Both the position numbers and the translations under genes were made by a program. Below are positions 57,371-64,000 of a stretch of DNA of 64,000 nt, piece by piece. Positions within the stretch are counted from its first letter, which is position 1. Each line of letters opens with the position of its first letter. The notes under the pieces are model-generated. The model was not told the origin of the DNA. It made no database searches and saw only the letters and a list, made by a program, of their open reading frames with translations. The stretch is from contig CAMAUX010000015.1 in assembly GCA_945861435.1 (NCBI GenBank), forward strand, positions 45,081 to 109,080. Reading direction: 5' to 3'. Origin of the DNA: Chthoniobacter flavus (GTDB lineage Bacteria > Verrucomicrobiota > Verrucomicrobiia > Chthoniobacterales > Chthoniobacteraceae).

Positions 57371-58357
57371 TTAGCCCGCGTCCGGCCCCAATGCCAGCAG
57401 CACCTTTCCCGAACGCCCACCCTCACGCGCCCGCTCCAGCGCCTCGGAAAGAAGCTCCAACGGATACGCTCGCTCCACCGGCGTCTGCAGCACGCCGCGC
57501 TTCGCCAATTCAAAAAGCCCGCCCAACATCGCCCCGGCCTCCTCGCGCTCCGCCGCCTCGTACCAGCGCGTCACCCAGAACCCACGCAGCCGCAGATCCC
57601 CAAAAATCAGCATCCCATTGGGAATGCGCACGGGCTGCCGACCCATCGCCCCGTACGTCACCAGCGTCCCTCCCTCCCCCAGCACCTTCGCAAGCCGCAG
57701 CGCGCTCTCACCCCCCACCGCATTGAGCGCCAACCGCAGCCGCGCACCGCCCGTCACTTCGCGCACCCTTTCCACAAGCGCATCATCATCCAGAAGCACC
57801 ACACCCGGCAAATCAGGCGCATCGAGCAATTCCGGCCGGCGCACCACGTTCACCACCCTCCATCCGCAGTGCGCCCCAATCTGCGCCACCGCACGCCCCA
57901 CGCCCGAATTCGCTGCGTTCTGAATCACCCACTCCCCGCGCTCCAGCGGCACGAAATCATGCAGCATCCGCCACGCGGTCGCCGGATTCACCCGCAGCAT
58001 GCAGGCCTGCTCCGCCGCAATCCCGCTCGGCACCACCCACACGCGTTCTCCGGCCACCTGCACATACTCCGACCACGCGCCACATCCGCCCGGCACCAGC
58101 ACCAGCGCCCCTTCCGGCACTTGATCACAGCGCGATTCCACCACCCGCCCTGCCCCCTCGCCACCAGGCACACAGGGCAGCGACGGCCGCCTCCCGTACG
58201 TCCCCTCCACAAGATTCAAATCCGCCGGATTCACAGGAGCGCACACCATCCGCACACGCACCTCCCCGTCCGCAATCGCAGGCAGAACGGCCTCCTCCAC
58301 CCGGCACACCTGCCCGGGCGATCCGAACGCTTCGTGAATCACTCGACGATAATGCAC
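57371..58357 (-). CDS. MDR-family oxidoreductase, 2-enoyl thioester reductase type
   Basis: A 328-residue NADPH-dependent enzyme of the zinc-free medium-chain dehydrogenase group. It starts at GTG 58357; no ATG is available. Signs of the MECR/ETR branch: VCAPVNPADLNLVEGTYGRRPSLPCVPGGEGAG, the cofactor-binding ESGVG-like QNAANSGVGRAVAQIG, and GGTLVTYGAMGRQPVRIPNG. Such enzymes reduce trans-2-enoyl-ACP or -CoA, or quinones. The exact substrate is open. Confidence 0.82.
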   Translation of the reverse strand: MHYRRVIHEAFGSPGQVCRVEEAVLPAIADGEVRVRMVCAPVNPADLNLVEGTYGRRPSLPCVPGGEGAGRVVESRCDQVPEGALVLVPGGCGAWSEYVQVAGERVWVVPSGIAAEQACMLRVNPATAWRMLHDFVPLERGEWVIQNAANSGVGRAVAQIGAHCGWRVVNVVRRPELLDAPDLPGVVLLDDDALVERVREVTGGARLRLALNAVGGESALRLAKVLGEGGTLVTYGAMGRQPVRIPNGMLIFGDLRLRGFWVTRWYEAAEREEAGAMLGGLFELAKRGVLQTPVERAYPLELLSEALERAREGGRSGKVLLALGPDAG

Positions 58358-58452
58358 GCAATTTCAGGGTTGAGAGTTGCTCGCCGTTGCCAAAGGCTGG
58401 CGATCCCCCGCATCCAAGCGCGAACCCCTGCCAAACGCCAGCCAAGCCAACC

Positions 58453-59373
58453 ATGCCAGCCGTGGATCCCAGCTTCGAAAAGCAAAGGCGGCTCGCCTCC
58501 GGCGCAGAACTCGCCCTCCTAGGCATCGTCACCAACACCCTGCTCGCCGCCGTCAAGATCCTCGCCGGCATCCTTGGCAACTGCTACGCCCTCATAGCCG
58601 ACGGCATCGAATCCCTCCTCGATATCTTCGGCTCCGCAGTCCTCTGGTTCGGCCTCAAACTCGCCGCTGAACCCCCGGACGAGGAACATCCCTACGGCCA
58701 TGGCAAAGCCGAACCTCTCGCCGCCGTCGGCATCTCCCTCCTCGTCATCGCAGCCGCACTCGGTCTCGCCATCCAGTCCGTGCGCGAAATCCTCACCCCC
58801 CACCACGCCCCGGCTCCCTTCACCCTCTTCGTCCTCGTCGCCGTCATCGTGATAAAGGAACTCCTCTTTCGCAAAGTCCACTCCGCCGGCCACGAAATGG
58901 ACAGCGCCGCCGTGAAAACCGATGCATGGCACCACCGCTCCGACGCCATCACCTCCGCCTCCGCCTTCATCGGCATCTCCGTCGCACTCATCGGCGGCCC
59001 CGGATGGGAACCCGCAGACGACTGGGCCGCACTCTTCGCCTGCGGCCTCATCGCCTTCAACGGCATCCGCCTCCTCAATCCAGCACTCCATGAAATCATG
59101 GACACCGCGCCGCCCAAGGAACTCGCTCAGTCAGTCGCCAACGCAGCCCAGTCCGTCGATGGCGTCCTCGAGATCGACCAATGCCGCGTCCGCAAGATGG
59201 GCCTCGACCTCTACGTCGACATCCACGTCGGCGTCGCCGCCACTCTCACCGTCGCCCAAGGCCACCACATCGCCCATCTCGTGAAGGACGCCATCCGCGC
59301 CACACACCCCGCCGTCGCCGACGCCCTCGTCCACATCGAGCCCGTCTACACCGACGCGCAGCCCCCCGCCTGA
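58453..59373 (+). CDS. Cation diffusion facilitator (CDF) family transporter
   Basis: A 306-residue inner-membrane metal exporter starting at the ATG at 58453. Six transmembrane segments are visible (LALLGIVTNTLLAAVKILAGIL, FGSAVLWFGLKLA and others). Metal-binding sites: DGIESLLDI in the second segment and HHRSDAITS in the fifth, with HPYGHGKAEPLAAV between. The C-terminal cytoplasmic domain (VDGVLEIDQCRVRKMGLDLYVDIHVGV) completes the family layout. It exports zinc, iron, manganese or cobalt; HHRSD rather than HxxxD leaves the metal open. Confidence 0.93.
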   Translation: MPAVDPSFEKQRRLASGAELALLGIVTNTLLAAVKILAGILGNCYALIADGIESLLDIFGSAVLWFGLKLAAEPPDEEHPYGHGKAEPLAAVGISLLVIAAALGLAIQSVREILTPHHAPAPFTLFVLVAVIVIKELLFRKVHSAGHEMDSAAVKTDAWHHRSDAITSASAFIGISVALIGGPGWEPADDWAALFACGLIAFNGIRLLNPALHEIMDTAPPKELAQSVANAAQSVDGVLEIDQCRVRKMGLDLYVDIHVGVAATLTVAQGHHIAHLVKDAIRATHPAVADALVHIEPVYTDAQPPA

Positions 59374-59598
59374 TCCGCAGCTACGGAGGCAAGCACAGCT
59401 CTCAGAGGTCCGCCCAATCGCGCCTCCCCGTGGCACCCGCATCGGTTCAAAGAAGCCCCTCCGCGCGCTGCCGTTTGACCACGCGATACCATAGTCCCTC
59501 CTGAACCCCAGCGGCCACAGAATCCTCACAGCCTCACAGCCTCGCAGCGCCCAACAAGCCGAACAAAAAGCCGCCTCCCGCCATCACCCCGCCGCGCA

Positions 59599-60045
59599 TC
59601 AAAGACTGCGCACCGCCTCCTGCACCCGCCCCAGCACGTAGTACACCGTCTGCGAGCGACGTAGCATCAGCGGACCTCCCACGATGATGTCGATGAACTC
59701 CCGCCCCAACGCCGCAACCTCCGCAGCACTCGCTCCATCGAGTCCCCGGCACAACACCACCGCCAGCGCGCGGGTCAGCGTCTGCACACCCGGCCCAAGC
59801 CGCATCCGCACACGGATCCGCCCGCCCTCCTCCCGCGCCACATACACGCCCACTTCATCGGAACACTCCGGGTCGTGACGCAGATCCTCCACCGCATAAC
59901 GCACACCGGATTCCGGCGAGTAACGATCCGCCGTCTCCGCCAACGCCAGCAGACGCTCGCGACGCCCATCCTCGTCCACTCCGTCAAAGAGCCGAACGAT
60001 CCGCGCGAGTCCCGCTGGCAAGCGTTGCACGCGCAGGCTTTTCAC
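59599..60045 (-). CDS. SufE-like sulfur acceptor protein
   Basis: A 148-residue protein starting at GTG 60045, 17 bases after the pyrF stop. The SufE pattern is visible: LARIVRLFDGVDEDGRRERLLALAETADRY, the active-site Cys61 in LRHDPECSDEVGVYV, RLGPGVQTLTRALAVVLCRGLDGASAAEVAAL, and the C-terminal LMLRRSQTVYYVLGRVQEAV. SufE accepts sulfur from the desulfurase SufS and passes it to SufB for Fe-S cluster assembly. No suf gene is adjacent. The stretch 59374-59598 next to it has no clear feature. Confidence 0.82.
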   Translation of the reverse strand: MKSLRVQRLPAGLARIVRLFDGVDEDGRRERLLALAETADRYSPESGVRYAVEDLRHDPECSDEVGVYVAREEGGRIRVRMRLGPGVQTLTRALAVVLCRGLDGASAAEVAALGREFIDIIVGGPLMLRRSQTVYYVLGRVQEAVRSL

Positions 60046-60062
60046 GCGCACGCCCTCCAGCC

Positions 60063-60794
60063 TCAGACCCCAAACACCCGCGCGATCTCCCCCTGCAACT
60101 CCTCCGCCTTCGCTCGCGGATCCGCTGCCTGCCGGATCGGACGCCCCACCACCACATAGTCCGCTCCGCACTGGAACGCCTCGCTGATGGTCACCGTCCG
60201 CTTCTGATCGTCCACCGGCCGATTCTCCACGGGACGAATTCCCGGCGTGATGATGATGAGCTTGTCCCCGAGCCCCTCCCGGAGACGGCTCGCCTCCAGC
60301 CCGCTGGAAATCACCCCATCGCAGCCGATCGCCAGTGCACGCTTGGCGCGCGAATACACGAGCTCCTCCACATCACACTGGAACCCAAGATCATCGAGAT
60401 CCCCTCGGTCCAGACTCGTGAGCACCGTCACCGCCAGCAGCTTCATCGATCCCTTCGCCGCCACGGCTCCTTCCAAAATCGCCTGACTCCCATGCACCGT
60501 GCAGCACTCCACCCCGCGCTTGCTCAGGTTCGCCACCGCATTCTTCACCGTCTCCGGCACGTCGAAGAACTTCAAATCCACGAAAATCTTCTTCCCGCGC
60601 CGCTTCAACTCCTCCACGAGACCGAAGTATCCCTCGGTCATAAAGAGCTGCATCCCCAGCTTGTAGAAGATGATCGACTCGCCGAGTTGATCCACCAGCG
60701 CAAGCGCCTCCTCGGGCGTCGGCACATCAAGGGCGAAGATCAGCCGCTCCCGCACAGGGATCGGCTTGATGGAAAGAAGAGTGTTCTCAGACAT
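60063..60794 (-). CDS. pyrF: Orotidine 5'-phosphate decarboxylase
   Basis: A 243-residue enzyme for the last step of UMP synthesis, from the ATG at 60794 (MSENTLLSIKPIPVRERLIFALDV). Signatures: FYKLGMQLFM, the catalytic KIFVDLKFFDVPETVKNAV (Lys-Asp pair), TVLTSLDRGDL, IITPGIRPVEN and DYVVVGRPIRQAADPRAKAE. It is divergent from purA across a 181-bp gap and followed by the SufE-like gene. Confidence 0.96.
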   Translation of the reverse strand: MSENTLLSIKPIPVRERLIFALDVPTPEEALALVDQLGESIIFYKLGMQLFMTEGYFGLVEELKRRGKKIFVDLKFFDVPETVKNAVANLSKRGVECCTVHGSQAILEGAVAAKGSMKLLAVTVLTSLDRGDLDDLGFQCDVEELVYSRAKRALAIGCDGVISSGLEASRLREGLGDKLIIITPGIRPVENRPVDDQKRTVTISEAFQCGADYVVVGRPIRQAADPRAKAEELQGEIARVFGV

Positions 60795-60918
60795 GGAAAG
60801 ACCGATCTCCTTAACCGCCCCGCCCCCCCGTGACCAGCGCCTTTCCAGATGATCTCCGCCACCCATTCCATGCTTGCCCGACCCGCCCGCACCGCTACCC
60901 TCTCGCCTTCCGCCGTAA

Positions 60919-62247
<1,329 letters not shown>

Positions 62248-62284
62248 CCCGCCCCACGGACCCGGCGGCGGACGGTATTCCTCC

Positions 62285-63004
62285 ATGTCCACCAGCCCCT
62301 CAGTTCCCGCGCCTCCGCGCCACATTGCCATCATCATGGATGGCAACGGCCGCTGGGCCGCATCCAAGGGGCTCCCGCGCATCGCCGGCCACGAGCGCGG
62401 CGCAGAGTCGGTGCGAACTGTCACACGCGAATGCGCCGCACTCGGCGTCCAATTCCTCACCGTCTACGCCTTCTCCACCGAAAACTGGAAACGCCCAAAG
62501 ACCGAAGTCGATGCACTCATGGGGCTCCTCGAGCACTTCCTTCATCAGGAACTGCCCACCCTCATGGCCAACAACATCCGTCTCCGAGCCATCGGCCGCA
62601 TCCATGAACTGCCCCCCGGCTGCCGGCAGACCCTCGCCGACGCCATCGCAAAAACGGCCGCCAACACCGCCACCACCCTCGTCCTCGCACTCAACTACAG
62701 CGCACGCGCCGAGATCGTCGACGCCGCCCGCTCCCTCTGCACGGAAGCCGCCGCCGCTCGACTCGACCCCGCCACCATCGACGACTCCCTCTTCGCCAGC
62801 CACCTCTACACCCGCGACCTGCCGGACCCGGACCTCCTCATCCGCACCTCCGGCGAAATGCGTCTCTCGAACTTCCTCCTCTGGCAGCTCAGCTACACCG
62901 AGATCATCGTCACACAAAAGCCTTGGCCCGACTTCGGCCCCGACGATCTCCACGCCGCCATCACGGAGTTCCACACTCGCGAGCGCCGCTTCGGCGCCCT
63001 CTGA
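62285..63004 (+). CDS. uppS: Isoprenyl transferase (undecaprenyl diphosphate synthase)
   Basis: A 239-residue cytoplasmic enzyme that builds the C55 lipid carrier for cell-wall synthesis. Signatures: HIAIIMDGNGRWAASKGLPRIAGHERGAESVR with the catalytic Asp in MDGNGRWA, VYAFSTENWKRPKTEV, LALNYSARAEIVDA, LYTRDLPDPDLLIRTSGEMRLSNFLLWQLSYTEI. It lies downstream of purA and is the last gene before repeat island 3. Confidence 0.96.
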   Translation: MSTSPSVPAPPRHIAIIMDGNGRWAASKGLPRIAGHERGAESVRTVTRECAALGVQFLTVYAFSTENWKRPKTEVDALMGLLEHFLHQELPTLMANNIRLRAIGRIHELPPGCRQTLADAIAKTAANTATTLVLALNYSARAEIVDAARSLCTEAAAARLDPATIDDSLFASHLYTRDLPDPDLLIRTSGEMRLSNFLLWQLSYTEIIVTQKPWPDFGPDDLHAAITEFHTRERRFGAL

Positions 63005-63422
63005 ACCGCGCCCAGCGCGGCTTCGCCGCACCCTCCGCCACCGCCCCTCCGTCCACCCCGCTCCGCTCTCCTCATCCGTGCTCAGCCCTCCCAAGGAACT
63101 GCACTCAGGGCCAGTCGGAACCCAAAGTCGAAGCCGCTGCTCGCAGTGCTCAACACGAATAATTTTTGCCTGTCCGTATCGCCTACGTTGTTGAGGGACC
63201 CCGGGCCGGAAACAGCCTCCCGGCATGGACCTGGGCCAGCCCATCAACTTCGGAGCCAAGGACAGCGTCGTGATCGTGCGCTTTGTCAATCAACGCACAA
63301 TGGCCCACGGAACGCACTGAACGCACGGCCCATGAAACAAACTCCCACCCTCCTCATTCCCCTCATTCTTTCCGTGTTGTCCTGTATTCCGTGGGCCCAC
63401 CCTCCTCCCATTGAGAGTCGAT

Positions 63423-63574
63423 AGGGACAGGCAAAATTTCCCCGCCCATCGCGCCCTTTTCCACGCCTTGGTGCCATGGTGCCTTGGTGTGAGCACCTCC
63501 ATCTGAAGCGCACACAAAGCACGGCACCAAGCCGAGCCGCTGAAGACGGCCGTAAGCAACCGCAAGGGACAGGC
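63423..63574 (+). repeat. REP-bounded unit, copy A
   Basis: Begins AGGGACAGGCAAAATTTCCCC and ends CGCAAGGGACAGGC. About 90 percent identical to copy B. The middle has a CCTTGGTGCCATGGTGCC segment. Both motif copies point the same way. Confidence 0.9.
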
Positions 63575-63711
63575 AATCCTTCGCCTTTTTTCCGATCCCC
63601 CACCCCCCCACACCCCGCCCTCCCCCCCAGCACTACCTCGCCTCACGGTGTTTTGACGCATGGCGCGCATTCGCAAACCTGGGCGGGAGAGTCGATAGGG
63701 GGAGAGTCAAT

Positions 63712-63864
63712 AGGGACAGGCAAAATTTCCCCGTCCATCGCGCCCTTTTCCCCACCTTGGTGCCATGGTGCCTTGGTGTGAGCACCTCCATCTGAAGCGC
63801 ACACACAGCCACGTCACCAAGCCGGGCCGCTGAAGACGGCCGTAAGCAACCGCAAGGGACAGGC
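63712..63864 (+). repeat. REP-bounded unit, copy B
   Basis: Same structure as copy A with scattered differences in the middle. Preceded by a partial second motif (GAGAGTCGATAGGGG just upstream of GAGAGTCAATAGGG). The group II intron begins at the base after its last motif. Confidence 0.9.
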
Positions 63865-64000
63865 GTGCGCCGGTGAATGCGGTGCTCAAGCGGGTGAAAG
63901 TCCCGTCTGCCGAGTTGGCTGTATGCGGCAGTGATGGGTCGGTAACTGCGTCGCCGTGAGGCGGGGTGGGGAGCAACCGATCCAAGACAGCCAGGCCGTA
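63865..64000 (+). mobile_element. Group II intron, 5' end (cut by window end)
   Basis: Starts GTGCGCCGGTGAATGCGG directly after AGGGACAGGC and runs to the end of the window. It matches the minus-strand copy at 1921-2056 over 136 bases with three differences. GUGCG fits the group II intron 5' consensus, and CGGGTGAAAGTCCCG is a typical early domain I hairpin. The rest of the intron, including any reverse transcriptase, lies beyond the window, so whether this copy is complete is unknown. Confidence 0.75.

Larger units (their letters stand above)
63005..63864. repeat. Repeat island 3: REP-like motifs and a duplicated REP-bounded unit
   Basis: No gene is recognised. REP-like motifs lie at 63168-63177 (minus, one mismatch), 63423-63432, 63565-63574, 63712-63721 and 63855-63864. 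A unit of about 152 bp starting and ending with AGGGACAGGC occurs twice (63423-63574 and 63712-63864). A coding-like piece (about 63205-63297; MDLGQPINFGAKDSVVIVRF) has no source in the window. The first 160 bases after uppS show nothing distinctive. Confidence 0.85.

Overview
The window looks like a chromosome segment from a GC-rich Verrucomicrobiota-type bacterium. The main reasons are the DUF1552, DUF1592, PSD1-type cytochrome and DUF1501 proteins, a Tat-exported Gfo/Idh/MocA oxidoreductase, a sulfatase, a very C-rich third codon position, starts that almost never carry a Shine-Dalgarno sequence, and basic low-complexity tails on RpoD and on a DksA-like protein. This assignment rests on gene content alone.

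Layout. 2-958: 3' end of a DUF1552 gene. 959-2252: first repeat island (REP-like AGGGACAGGC motifs, remnants of a group II intron, a copied piece of another DUF1552 gene). 2253-4984: secreted esterase and sulfatase. 4985-7244: second repeat island, with two partial copies and one intact copy of a REP-associated tyrosine transposase (RAYT). 7615-10244: Tat oxidoreductase and a secreted beta-propeller. 11019-20054: DUF1552/DUF1592 pair followed by a PSD1/DUF1501 pair, probably exported haem proteins with Tat partners. 20220-36954: housekeeping run (phosphohexomutase, lnt, glycosyltransferase, dnaG, rpoD, a small membrane/periplasmic pair, two ABC-2 permeases, DksA-like, rpmG, rpsR, ribBA, ribH, nusB, ftsY). 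37016-39208: HupE/UreJ-like protein, small secreted protein, L,D-transpeptidase.

39307-48643 is a 9.3-kb integrative element inserted in the 3' end of tRNA-Glu. It has 26-bp att repeats, a tyrosine integrase with arm-type repeats at both ends, an excisionase-like protein, an HNH-type protein, a decayed family A DNA polymerase, an XRE regulator and a compact operon ending in a fused methyltransferase/BsuBI-PstI-type endonuclease. 49229-63004 returns to chromosomal genes: glgB, a pseudopilin, xseA-glcF-glcD, a C39-like peptidase with an enoyl reductase-like gene, a CDF transporter, pyrF-sufE, purA and uppS. 63005-64000 is the third repeat island and ends inside the 5' end of a group II intron.

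The most unusual signal is shared by the three islands. Fourteen copies of AGGGACAGGC or one-base variants lie only in non-coding DNA around the RAYT gene. DNA next to these motifs has been copied so that one end is fixed at the motif and the other end varies. A group II intron sits directly 3' of the motif in two separate places, and its candidate EBS1 is a 7-base complement of the motif. This suggests a RAYT/REP family and a group II intron sharing one target, with gene fragments caught between copies.
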